A stretch of 50,361 bases of DNA from Nocardioidaceae bacterium (GTDB lineage: Bacteria > Actinomycetota > Actinomycetes > Propionibacteriales > Nocardioidaceae), in contig JAQSWV010000056.1 in NCBI GenBank assembly GCA_029266455.1, positions 1-50,361 on the forward strand, written 5' to 3'. Shown piece after piece: positions 26,113 to 33,794 of the stretch. Both the position numbers and the translations under genes were made by a program. Under the pieces are notes generated by a model, which saw only the letters and a list, made by a program, of their open reading frames with translations, ran no database searches and was not told where the DNA came from. Position 1 is the stretch's first letter, and each line of letters begins with the position of its first letter.

Positions 26113-28020
26113 TCACCCCTGGGCCGCGAGCGCTGCCTCCCCCGCTGCCTCCCCGGCGGCCTGGGAGTCGAACTGGGTGTCGTGCAGGTCTGTGTAGCGC
26201 CCTCCCGCGGCCAGGAGCTGCGAGTGGGTTCCCCGTTCGACGACTCGGCCGTCCTCGACGACCAGGATCAGGTCGGCCGCCCGCACCGTTGACAACCGGT
26301 GTGCGATGACGATCGCGGTACGCCCGACCAACGCCTCGCTCAGCGCCGCCTGAACGGCCTGCTCCGAGGTCGAGTCCAGGTGCGCGGTCGCCTCGTCGAG
26401 CAGGACCACCCGGGGGCGGACCAGCAGCAGCCGCGCGATCGTCAACCGCTGCCGCTCGCCGCCGGACAGGCGGTAGCCGCGCTCGCCGACGATGGTCTCC
26501 AGCCCGTCGGGCAACGACGTCACCAGCTCCTCGAGCCGCGACCGCCGCAGGACCTCCCACAGCTCCTCGTCGGAGGCGTCCGGGCGCGCCAGCAGCAGGT
26601 TGGCGCGGACGGACTCGTGGAAGAGGTGACCGTCCTGGGTGACCATCCCGACCGTCTCGCGGATCGACTGGGCGGACAGGTCGCGCACGTCGACGCCGGA
26701 GAGCCGTACGGCGCCGCTGTCGACGTCGTACAACCGTGGCACCAGCGACGCCAGCGTGGACTTGCCGGCCCCGGACGAACCCACCAGGGCCACCATCGCC
26801 CCCGGCTCGGCGACGAAGGAGATGCCGTGCAGCACCTCGACACCTGCGCGCGCATCAAGGGTCGCCACCTCCTCGAGCGAGGCGAGAGAGAACGTGTCGG
26901 CCGCCGGGTAGGCGAAGTGCACGTCGTCGAACTCCACGGCCACCGCGCCGTCGGGGACCGCCAGAGCGTCCGGTCGCTCGGTGATCAACGGCTTCAGGTC
27001 GAGCACCTCGAAGACGCGCTCGAAGCTGACGAGGGCGCTCATCACCTCGACCCTGGCGCTGGCCAGGGCGGTGAGAGGGGCGTACAGCCGGGTGAGCAGA
27101 AGCGCCAGCGCCACGACGTCGCCGGGGTCGAGGCGCCCGACCAGGGCGTAGTAGCCGCCGAGGCCGTAGACCAGGGCCAGGGCCAGCGCGGACACCAGGG
27201 TCAGGGCGGTGATGAACACCCACTGCAGCATCGCCGTGCGCACGCCGATGTCGCGGACCCGGCCGGCTCGCGCGGCGAACTCGGCGGACTCCTGCTCCGG
27301 GCGGCCGAACAGCTTGATCAGGGTCGCGCCTGGCGCGGAGAAGCGCTCGGTCATCTGGGTCCCCATGACCGCGTTGTGGTTGGCGGCCTCACGCTCCAGC
27401 TGGGCCAGCCGGGAGCCCATCCGCCGCGCCGGCAGCAGGAAGACGGGCAGCAGCACCAAGGCGAGCAGCGTGACCTGCCACGAGAGGTCGATCATCACCA
27501 CCAGGGTGAGAACCAGCATCACCAGGTTGCTGACGACTCCGGACAGCGTGTCGCTGAAGGCGCGCTGGGCGCCGATCACGTCGTTGTTGAGGCGGCTCAC
27601 CAGGGCGCCGGTGCGGGTGCGGGTGAAGAACGCGATCGGCATCTTCTGCACGTGGTCGAACACGGCCCGGCGCAGGTCGAGGATCAGCTCCTCCCCGATG
27701 CGCGCCGACAGCCCTCGCACCAGCAGTCCCAGACCGGCCTCGACGATGGCGACGAGGGCGATCACACCGGCAAGACCCAGGATCACCTCGACGGCCTTGC
27801 CCGCGAACATGGCGTCGATCACCTCGCCTGCCAGCAGCGGAGTGGCCACGGCCAGCACCGCGGTCGCCACGCTGAGCACGAGGAACTGACCCAGCTGCCG
27901 GCGGTGCGGACGAGCGAACGCCCAGATGCGCCGCAGCGTGGCCCGCGAGAACGGACGCCTGTCCTCCTGCTGGTTCATCGCGTGGTACAGCGAGGACCAG
28001 GCTGTGAACTCCATGCTCAT
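26113..28020 (-). CDS. ABC multidrug/lipid exporter, fused permease-ATPase
   Basis: 635 residues. Six membrane helices (about 40-330) belong to the exporter TMD. The nucleotide-binding domain has Walker A GSSGAGKST, signature LSGGERQRL, Walker B VVLLDEATAHLD and H-loop IVIAHRLST. It would work as a homodimer or with a partner encoded elsewhere. The substrate is not predictable. The stop is convergent with the Lrp gene. A second in-frame Met (MNQQEDRRPF) 14 residues in is a possible alternative start. Confidence 0.87.
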   Translation of the reverse strand: MSMEFTAWSSLYHAMNQQEDRRPFSRATLRRIWAFARPHRRQLGQFLVLSVATAVLAVATPLLAGEVIDAMFAGKAVEVILGLAGVIALVAIVEAGLGLLVRGLSARIGEELILDLRRAVFDHVQKMPIAFFTRTRTGALVSRLNNDVIGAQRAFSDTLSGVVSNLVMLVLTLVVMIDLSWQVTLLALVLLPVFLLPARRMGSRLAQLEREAANHNAVMGTQMTERFSAPGATLIKLFGRPEQESAEFAARAGRVRDIGVRTAMLQWVFITALTLVSALALALVYGLGGYYALVGRLDPGDVVALALLLTRLYAPLTALASARVEVMSALVSFERVFEVLDLKPLITERPDALAVPDGAVAVEFDDVHFAYPAADTFSLASLEEVATLDARAGVEVLHGISFVAEPGAMVALVGSSGAGKSTLASLVPRLYDVDSGAVRLSGVDVRDLSAQSIRETVGMVTQDGHLFHESVRANLLLARPDASDEELWEVLRRSRLEELVTSLPDGLETIVGERGYRLSGGERQRLTIARLLLVRPRVVLLDEATAHLDSTSEQAVQAALSEALVGRTAIVIAHRLSTVRAADLILVVEDGRVVERGTHSQLLAAGGRYTDLHDTQFDSQAAGEAAGEAALAAQG

Positions 28021-28066
28021 GTCACTGACGGTACGACCTCACGCGGACATGAGGTCCAGACCAGGC

Positions 28067-28113
28067 CGGTCAGGCGCCGGCCTGCAAGGCGAGGTCGGTC
28101 AGGCGCCGGCCTG
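28067..28113. repeat. Short direct duplication overlapping the 3' end of kamA
   Basis: CGGTCAGGCGCCGGCCTG occurs at 28067-28084 and 28096-28113, with a 29-bp period. The right copy includes the last codons and stop of kamA, so the gene's 3' end has been partly duplicated into the gap. Confidence 0.7.
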
Positions 28114-29535
28114 GACGGCGGCCGCCTCCCGGCTGATCCGGGCAGCCTCCGCAGCGGCGTCGTGCTGGGCGGCACGGTTCGGCCCGGTGTGCTGGTGCCA
28201 CCACTCCTGACCCGCGGCCGGCAACGTGTGGATCGGGTCGTAGTACTCGTACCTGCGATCGAGAGCTGACGTGTCGTCGCTCTCGATCGACGTGCGGTAG
28301 TTCTTGGTCCAGTAGGAGATGCCGTGCACGCGGTCGTACTCGGCCAGCTGGTGCACCCAGCGCTTGCCCACGAACGGCACGTCGCAGACGATCCGCGGAG
28401 TGGCGAAGCCGGGCAGGTACCCCATCAGCCCGTGCTGCAGCTGCTGGGCCTTGTCGACCGAGACCCGCCAGTGCTCACTGAACGGGATCATGTCGCACAT
28501 GTAGAAGTAGTACGGGAGGATCTCGGCGCCGTCGCTCAGCGCGAAGCACAGGTCCAGCAAGGCGTGCGGGTCGGCGTTGACGCCCTCCATCAGCACGCCC
28601 TGGTTGCGGACGTCGCGGATCCCGGTGTCGAGCATCGCCCGGGTGGCGCGGGCCACCAGCGGGGTGACCGAGTTGGCGTGGTTCACGTGCGTGTGGATCG
28701 CGATCTGCACGCCCCGCTGCCGTGCTGTCGTGGCGAGCCGCTCCATGCCGGCGCGCACGTCGTCCTGCAGCCAGTGCTGGGGCAGGCCCATCAGTGCCTT
28801 GGTGGCCAGCCGGATGTCACGGATGTTCTCGATCTCCAGCAGCCTGGCGAGGAAGGCCTCGAGGTTCTTGAACGGCATGTTGGCCACGTCACCGCCGGAC
28901 ACCACGACGTCACGGACTGCGGGGGTCGCCCGGAGATAGTCGATCATCTTGTCGTAACGGTCGACGGGTTTGAGGTCGAACTTGAGCTTGTCGATGACCG
29001 GCGTCGAGTTGCCGACCAGGTCCATGCGGGTGCAGTGCCCGCAGTACTGCGGGCAGGTCGGCAGCAGCTCGGCGAGCACCTTGGTCGGGTAGCGGTGCGT
29101 CAGCCCCTCGGCGACCCACATGTCGTGCTCGTGCAGGGAGTCCCGGGTCGCGTACGGGTGGCTGGGCCAGTCGGTGCGCCGGTCGCTGAAGACCGGCAGC
29201 ATGTAGCGGCGCACCGGGTCGGCGAACAGCGCGTCGGTGTAGCCGGCCTCATCCGGGGCGAGGTGCGGCACGATCGTGTTCAGCATCTGCGGTGGCAGCA
29301 GCATCGACATCGTGGCCCGCTCGGCCTGGTCGCGCTCGAGGTCGGTGAAGAAGCGCTCCTCGACGCCGGGCCCCAGCACGCTCCGCAGCTGGCGGAGGTT
29401 CTTCACGCAGTGCGCCCGCTGCCACTGCGCGCTCTCCCACTGCTCGGTCGTGACATCGGCCCAGCCCGGCAACCGGGTCCAGTCCGGCTCCACCAGGTCG
29501 CGCTGGACGTAGACATAGGGCTGCACTGTGGTCAT
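28099..29535 (-). CDS. kamA: Lysine 2,3-aminomutase (radical SAM, PLP)
   Basis: 478 residues from ATG 29535; an upstream in-frame ATG at 29580 is less likely because a promoter-like pair lies between them. The radical-SAM [4Fe-4S] motif is CPQYCGHC (C161, C165, C168). The two aspartates that hold the lysine side-chain amine in the clostridial enzyme appear as D348 (MCDMIPF) and D385 (IVCDVPF). K391 in VPFVGKRW aligns with the PLP lysine, although the clostridial PGGGGK motif is replaced. The reaction is L-lysine to L-beta-lysine (3,6-diaminohexanoate), the first step of the aminomutase lysine pathway. The gene is divergent from the other pathway genes. Confidence 0.85.
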   Translation of the reverse strand: MTTVQPYVYVQRDLVEPDWTRLPGWADVTTEQWESAQWQRAHCVKNLRQLRSVLGPGVEERFFTDLERDQAERATMSMLLPPQMLNTIVPHLAPDEAGYTDALFADPVRRYMLPVFSDRRTDWPSHPYATRDSLHEHDMWVAEGLTHRYPTKVLAELLPTCPQYCGHCTRMDLVGNSTPVIDKLKFDLKPVDRYDKMIDYLRATPAVRDVVVSGGDVANMPFKNLEAFLARLLEIENIRDIRLATKALMGLPQHWLQDDVRAGMERLATTARQRGVQIAIHTHVNHANSVTPLVARATRAMLDTGIRDVRNQGVLMEGVNADPHALLDLCFALSDGAEILPYYFYMCDMIPFSEHWRVSVDKAQQLQHGLMGYLPGFATPRIVCDVPFVGKRWVHQLAEYDRVHGISYWTKNYRTSIESDDTSALDRRYEYYDPIHTLPAAGQEWWHQHTGPNRAAQHDAAAEAARISREAAAVQAGA

Positions 29536-29542
29536 ATCCGCT

Positions 29543-29572
29543 AGAGTACGGAAGAACTGATCGTCAGTCCAA
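29543..29572 (-). promoter_or_regulatory. Candidate kamA promoter with palindrome in the spacer
   Basis: On the minus strand, TTGGAC (29572-29567) and TACTCT (29548-29543) are 18 nt apart. The expected start of transcription falls at or next to the kamA ATG (29535), suggesting a leaderless message. Between the two hexamers lies the inverted repeat ACTGA-3-TCAGT (29556-29568), a possible operator. Confidence 0.5.
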
Positions 29573-29595
29573 CCGTCCACCGGAGAAGTTCCCGC

Positions 29596-30507
29596 GTGGG
29601 CGGCAGATCAACGGAGGTTGTCTCGTGCCCGTGCCAGCTCCGCGAGGAGCACGGCAGCGGGAGCGCAGTGCGCTCGGCCGTGCTGGAGATCGTCGGCCGC
29701 CGCGGCAAGATGCAGAACCCCGTGACCGGGTCGGGCGGGATGCTGGTCGGCACCGTCGAGGCGGTGGGCCCGCGCTCCCCGCTGGGCCTGGCGCCGGGTG
29801 ACGTCGTGGCCACGCTGGTCTCGCTGTCGCTCACGCCGCTCGTGGTCGATGACGAGCTGGCGGGCTGGGACGGCTGCAGCGAGCAGGTGCCCTGCTCGGG
29901 CTACGCGATTCTCTTCGGCCGCAGCATCGCCGCGCGGCTGCCGGGCGACCTTCCGCAGGAGCTGTCCTTGGCCGTCATGGATGTGTGCGGTGCGCCAGCC
30001 CTCACCGCGCGGGTGGTCGCCGGCTACCGCGAGCCGACCGTCTGCGTCGTCGGCGCCGCCGGCAAGAGCGGGTCCCTCGCCTGTGCCGGGGCCCGCCAGG
30101 CGGGGGCCGGGCGGGTGCTGGGCGTGGTGCCGGTGCAGCACGAGGCCGACGCGCTGGCCGCGGCCGGTCTCGCCGACGAGGTGGTGGTCGCCGACGCCCG
30201 GGACCCGGTGGCGCTCTCGCGGGCGGTCACCGCGGCGGGGGGACCGGCGGACGTGACCGTGGTGTGCGTGGACGTCCCCGGGTGCGAGGGCGGCGCGCTG
30301 CTGTCGACCGCCCAGGGCGGCACGATCGTCTTCTTCTCGATGGCCACGTCGTTCACTGCCGCGGCGCTGGGGGCCGAGGGGCTGGCCGCCGACGTGACCA
30401 TGCTGGTCGGCAACGGCTACGTGCCCGGGCATGCCGACTACGCGCTGCGGCTACTGCGTGACGTTCCGGGCGTCGACGCCCTGATCCGTGCGAAGGTGGC
30501 GTCGTGA
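29596..30507 (+). CDS. kdd: L-erythro-3,5-diaminohexanoate dehydrogenase, N-terminally short
   Basis: 303 residues. The diagnostic Kdd segment RGKMQNPVTGSGGMLVGTV is at about residues 35-53, and the Rossmann motif VVGAAGKSGSL follows at about 150. In the clostridial and fusobacterial enzymes I remember, the RGKM segment lies near residue 85, so about 45-50 N-terminal residues are absent here. The frame is closed upstream by TAG at 29542. GTG 29596 has GGAGAA 8 nt upstream. The intact enzyme oxidatively deaminates 3,5-diaminohexanoate to 3-keto-5-aminohexanoate with NAD(P). Whether the short form is active is uncertain. The gene overlaps kamD by 4 bp. Confidence 0.78.
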   Translation: MGGRSTEVVSCPCQLREEHGSGSAVRSAVLEIVGRRGKMQNPVTGSGGMLVGTVEAVGPRSPLGLAPGDVVATLVSLSLTPLVVDDELAGWDGCSEQVPCSGYAILFGRSIAARLPGDLPQELSLAVMDVCGAPALTARVVAGYREPTVCVVGAAGKSGSLACAGARQAGAGRVLGVVPVQHEADALAAAGLADEVVVADARDPVALSRAVTAAGGPADVTVVCVDVPGCEGGALLSTAQGGTIVFFSMATSFTAAALGAEGLAADVTMLVGNGYVPGHADYALRLLRDVPGVDALIRAKVAS

Positions 30508-32126
30508 CCCCGGCCGGTAGCGACCCCAGGCGGCGGTCCGGGACCACGTCCACCAGGGCGCGCCGCCCCAAGCTCGACCTCGACCCGGTCACGGTCCGCC
30601 GGGCGCGCACGCTGGCGCGCAAGGTCGGGCGACCGATCGTACGGCTGGCCGAGCAGCACACCACCGTTTCGGTCGAGCGGGCGACGCTGCGCATGGCCGG
30701 GCTGGTCGGCGCCGACCCCGAGGGCACGCCCTGGGCCAACAGGCTGCTCGACTCCGTGCGCGGTGACGTCGGCCTCGAGCACGGGGTGGCCCTCCCGGTC
30801 TGGGACGCGCTCGTGCGCGGCGCCGCCGGGGACCTCGGCGAGCTGGCCCAGAAGGCGGCCGTCGGCTCCGTACGCTTCCGGCTGCCCGAGGGACGCGATG
30901 CCACCCGAGCCGCAGCGGCCGCGAAGAAGTCGGTCGGGGCCGGTCTCCGCCGCATCGACGCCCGCCGCCGGGAACGGGAGCGGTTGATCAAGCGCCACGG
31001 CGACCCTTCGCAGACGCCATGGATCTACCTGATCGTGGCCACCGGCGACATCTACGAGGACATGCCGCAGGCCCAGCAGGCCGCCCGCGAAGGCGCCGAT
31101 GTGATCGCCGTCATCCGCTCGACCGGGCAGTCGCTGCTCGACTTCGTGCCCGAGGGGGCGACGCGTGAGGGCTACGCCGGCACCTACGCCACCCAGGAGA
31201 ACTTCCGGCTGATGCGGGCCGCACTGGACGAGTCGAGCAAGGAGCTCGGCCGCTACGTACGGCTCACCAACTATGCGTCCGGCCTGTGCATGCCGGAGAT
31301 CGCCACCCTGGCGGGTCTCGAGCGGCTCGACATGATGCTCAACGACTCCATGTACGGGATCCTCTTCCGGGACATCAACCCCGTGCGCACGTTCGTCGAC
31401 CAGCGCTTCAGCCGACAGGTGCACGCGCGTGCCGGCATCATCATCAACACCGGCGAGGACAACTACCTGACCACCGCGGACGCCGTCGAGGCGGCGCACA
31501 CGGTGACGGTCAGTCAGCTGCTGAACGAGTACTTCGCCAAGGAGGCAGGTCTCGCCGACTGGCAGCTGGGTCTCGGCCATGCGTTCGAGATCGACCCCGA
31601 CGTCCCGGAGAGCTTCCGGCTGGAGCTGGCGCACGCGCTGCTCGCGCGTCAGCTGTTCCCGAAGGCGCCACTGAAGTGGATGCCCCCGACACGGCACATG
31701 ACCGGCGACGTCTTCCGCGGCTACCTGCTCGACGGCTTCTTCAACCTGGCCGGGATGATGACCGGCCAGGGCATCCTCCTGGTGGGGATGATGACCGAGG
31801 CGGTCGTGACGCCGTGGCTGTCCGACCGCGACCTGGCCCTGCAGAACGTCCGCTACGTCCGCAGTGCCGCGGGGGGCCTGGCCGAGGACTTCCAGCCCGC
31901 GCCCGACGGCCTCATCGCCCGGCGCGCCCAGCAGGTGCTGGCCGAGAGCATCGACCTGCTCACGCGGATCGTCGAGCACGACGACGGGCTGCTCGACGCG
32001 ATCGCCGACGGGACGTTCGGGCTGATGCGCCGCCCAGCCGACAAGGGACGTGGACTCGACGGCGTGGTGCCCCTCGCTCCCGGCTACGCCAACCCGGCCC
32101 GAGAGCTGCTGGAGGCCCGCACATGA
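30504..32126 (+). CDS. kamD: Lysine 5,6-aminomutase alpha subunit
   Basis: 540 residues. After a basic, probably disordered N-terminus of about 20 residues, it carries the KamD TIM-barrel sequence. Typical segments are TPWIYLIVATGDIYEDMPQAQQAAREGADVIAVIRSTGQSLLDFVPEGAT and LKWMPPTRHMTGD. With KamE it forms the adenosylcobalamin/PLP enzyme that moves the terminal amino group of beta-lysine (or D-lysine) from C6 to C5. It starts 4 bp inside kdd and overlaps kamE by 4 bp. Confidence 0.9.
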   Translation: MTPAGSDPRRRSGTTSTRARRPKLDLDPVTVRRARTLARKVGRPIVRLAEQHTTVSVERATLRMAGLVGADPEGTPWANRLLDSVRGDVGLEHGVALPVWDALVRGAAGDLGELAQKAAVGSVRFRLPEGRDATRAAAAAKKSVGAGLRRIDARRRERERLIKRHGDPSQTPWIYLIVATGDIYEDMPQAQQAAREGADVIAVIRSTGQSLLDFVPEGATREGYAGTYATQENFRLMRAALDESSKELGRYVRLTNYASGLCMPEIATLAGLERLDMMLNDSMYGILFRDINPVRTFVDQRFSRQVHARAGIIINTGEDNYLTTADAVEAAHTVTVSQLLNEYFAKEAGLADWQLGLGHAFEIDPDVPESFRLELAHALLARQLFPKAPLKWMPPTRHMTGDVFRGYLLDGFFNLAGMMTGQGILLVGMMTEAVVTPWLSDRDLALQNVRYVRSAAGGLAEDFQPAPDGLIARRAQQVLAESIDLLTRIVEHDDGLLDAIADGTFGLMRRPADKGRGLDGVVPLAPGYANPARELLEART

Positions 32127-32947
32127 GCACCCCGGCCGCCGACACGATCGCCACCACCGGTCAGGCCGACCTCGTCGGGCCGCCGGGGGAGCCGGCGACC
32201 CCGGCGAGGATCCTGCGTCCGTACGGCGACACCACCGGCGACGGCATGGTGCAGATGTCCTTCACCCTGCCCATGGCCCACGGCAAGCTCGCGGAGGGGG
32301 CGGCACTGCAGCTGGCGCAGAAGATGGGCATGGACCCCGCGATGGTGGTGCATGCCAAGGCGATGGGCCCCGGCTACTGCTTCTTCGTGGTGTACGGGCG
32401 AGTGCACCATCTCGTCGACACCAGCGCCATCACCGTGGTCGAGCGTGACTACCCGCTGCTGTCGCCCAAGGAGGCCAACCTCGCCGTGCGCAAGGGCCTG
32501 CGCCGGCGCATGACCGTGGTCGGGGCCTGCATCGGCAGCGACGCACACACCGTAGGGATCGACGCCATCCTCAACATCAAGGGTTTCGCCGGCGAGAAGG
32601 GGCTCGAGTACTACCGCGAGATCCGGGTGGTGAACCTCGGTGCCCAGGTGTCGGTCCCCCAGCTGGTGGCCAGCGCTCAGGAGGTGACCGCCGATGCCGT
32701 CCTGGTCTCGCAGGTGGTGACGCAGCGCGACGCGCACGTCCTCAACACGCGAGAGATGTCAGCGGCCTTCCGCGAGGCCTACCCGGCGGACCGGCGTCCT
32801 GTCCTGGTCGTGGGTGGGCCACGCTTCGACGAGTCGATGGCCGACCAGCTGGGAGTCGACCGGGTGTTCGCCCGCGGCACCACACCGGCCGAGGTGGCCA
32901 GCTTCCTCGTCCACGCCCTGGTGACCCGCCGGAAGGCGGCAGCATGA
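32123..32947 (+). CDS. kamE: Lysine 5,6-aminomutase beta subunit (B12- and PLP-binding)
   Basis: 274 residues. The cobalamin lower-ligand motif DAHTVG has H142. K153 in NIKGFAG is the PLP Schiff-base lysine, and the 11-residue spacing between them matches the H133/K144 pair of the clostridial enzyme. A Rossmann-like B12 domain follows to the C-terminus. It overlaps kamD by 4 bp and the next gene by 4 bp, so all four genes from kdd to the ammonia-lyase should be one transcript. The cell must supply adenosylcobalamin. Confidence 0.92.
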   Translation: MSTPAADTIATTGQADLVGPPGEPATPARILRPYGDTTGDGMVQMSFTLPMAHGKLAEGAALQLAQKMGMDPAMVVHAKAMGPGYCFFVVYGRVHHLVDTSAITVVERDYPLLSPKEANLAVRKGLRRRMTVVGACIGSDAHTVGIDAILNIKGFAGEKGLEYYREIRVVNLGAQVSVPQLVASAQEVTADAVLVSQVVTQRDAHVLNTREMSAAFREAYPADRRPVLVVGGPRFDESMADQLGVDRVFARGTTPAEVASFLVHALVTRRKAAA

Positions 32948-33396
32948 GCGGCGGCAGCTCCGGCCCTGGCCGCCGGCCGGAGACGTCGGCGATCGACCCT
33001 GCCGACGTCGCGCCGGTGGTGCACCGCCGGTACGTGCCCTACAGCCATGCCCACTACGCCGGTGACCTCGTCGACGGGGCGTACGTGCTCGGGCTCTTCG
33101 GCGACGTGGCGACCGAGATGTGCATCCGCACCGACGGGGACGAGGGCTTGTTCGCCTCGTACTCCGACGTGCAGTTCCTGGCACCGGTGCGTGCCGGCGA
33201 CGTGGTGGAGGTCGAGGCATCGCTGCAGCGGGCGGGTAGGCGCAGCCGCGAGCTGCGGTTCGTCGCTCGAGTGGTGTGCCGGGGGCGAGCGGGGGCGGCT
33301 GCGGACGGTTCGGTGGGCGCTGCGGAGGTGTTCCCGGAGCCCCTGGTGGCCACCACGGCAACAGGTACCGTCGTCGTGCCCGTACCGACTGGCTGA
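32944..33396 (+). CDS. kal: 3-aminobutyryl-CoA ammonia-lyase (hot-dog fold)
   Basis: 150 residues of the hot-dog thioesterase fold. The stretch VPYSHAHYAGDLVDGAYVLGLFGDVATEM and the LFASYSDVQFLAPVRAGD strand match beta-alanyl-/3-aminobutyryl-CoA ammonia-lyases rather than ordinary thioesterases. In the lysine pathway Kal converts L-3-aminobutyryl-CoA to crotonyl-CoA plus ammonia. It overlaps kamE by 4 bp. A strong hairpin begins 5 bp after its stop, marking the end of the operon. The C-terminal residues are Ala/Val-rich and less conserved-looking. Confidence 0.85.
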   Translation: MSGGSSGPGRRPETSAIDPADVAPVVHRRYVPYSHAHYAGDLVDGAYVLGLFGDVATEMCIRTDGDEGLFASYSDVQFLAPVRAGDVVEVEASLQRAGRRSRELRFVARVVCRGRAGAAADGSVGAAEVFPEPLVATTATGTVVVPVPTG

Positions 33397-33400
33397 CCCG

Positions 33401-33430
33401 CAGCGGCGTGTCGACCACGACACGCCGCTG
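33401..33430 (+). terminator. 13-bp perfect hairpin at the end of the lysine operon
   Basis: CAGCGGCGTGTCG (33401-33413) and CGACACGCCGCTG (33418-33430) are exact complements with the loop ACCA. It lies 5 bp after the kal stop. There is no T-run, but stem strength and position make a terminator the best reading. Confidence 0.75.
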
Positions 33431-33474
33431 ACTGCATGACGCGCCTTGGAATGCAGGCGAGGGCGGCAGGTCGC

Positions 33475-33509
33475 CTGACCTGCGCAGGAGCGGTGTCCTC
33501 GCAGGTCAG
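33475..33509. other. Inverted repeat with interrupted stem
   Basis: CTGACCTGCG (33475-33484) pairs with CGCAGGTCAG (33500-33509). Inside, AGGA pairs with TCCT around a 6-nt loop, with one bulged C on the left. It could be a second terminator, an RNA element or a dimeric binding site. Confidence 0.5.
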
Positions 33510-33665
33510 AGGCCGGTTGACACCGACGACCCGGCTGGGCACAGTCGGTCCCTGTTGCCCCCTCGAAGGTCTGGTCGGAACGGCTACCGGTGGTAGGGGC
33601 GCGCGGGTCTGAACCATGATCGCGTTGCGCTCAACGGAACGGTGCCGTGCCTCGTCGGGGGGCGC

Positions 33666-33759
33666 GCACGCGGAGAGCCCGGCGTCACTAGACAACGGCC
33701 GCGGGCCCGTCGCCAGCGGGTCCGTCGCCGGACCGAAGGCCGCCGGGCTCTCTGCGTGC
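33666..33759. other. Long inverted repeat enclosing a smaller hairpin upstream of lnt
   Basis: The arms at 33666-33684 and 33741-33759 pair over 19 bp with one G/T position; the longest exact part is GAGAGCCCGGCG with CGCCGGGCTCTC. The 56-nt interior contains the exact hairpin GGTCCG-tcgc-CGGACC (33719-33734) and further GC-rich pairing. The element ends 35 bp before the lnt ATG and may be a structured leader RNA or a terminator. Confidence 0.5.
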
Positions 33760-33794
33760 ACGGATCGCCTTGTGGTGCCTGGAACAATGGCGGC

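Larger units (their letters stand above)
33397..33794. other. 398-bp intergenic region rich in inverted repeats
   Basis: The gap runs from the end of the kam operon to lnt. It holds a terminator-like hairpin (33401-33430), a second inverted repeat (33475-33509) and a long stem with an internal hairpin (33666-33759), each listed separately. No credible gene was found: frames through it are not gene-like. No cobalamin-riboswitch box was recognised. Confidence 0.6.

Noticed and set aside
29624-29700. An alternative Kdd start in another frame after GGAGG at 29612
   Set aside because: That frame does not lead into the RGKMQNPVTGSGG sequence, so the start at 29596 is kept.
33397-33794. Cobalamin riboswitch for the B12-dependent lysine enzymes
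   Set aside because: The element is downstream of the kam operon and the conserved B12-box was not seen there or in the kamA-kdd gap.
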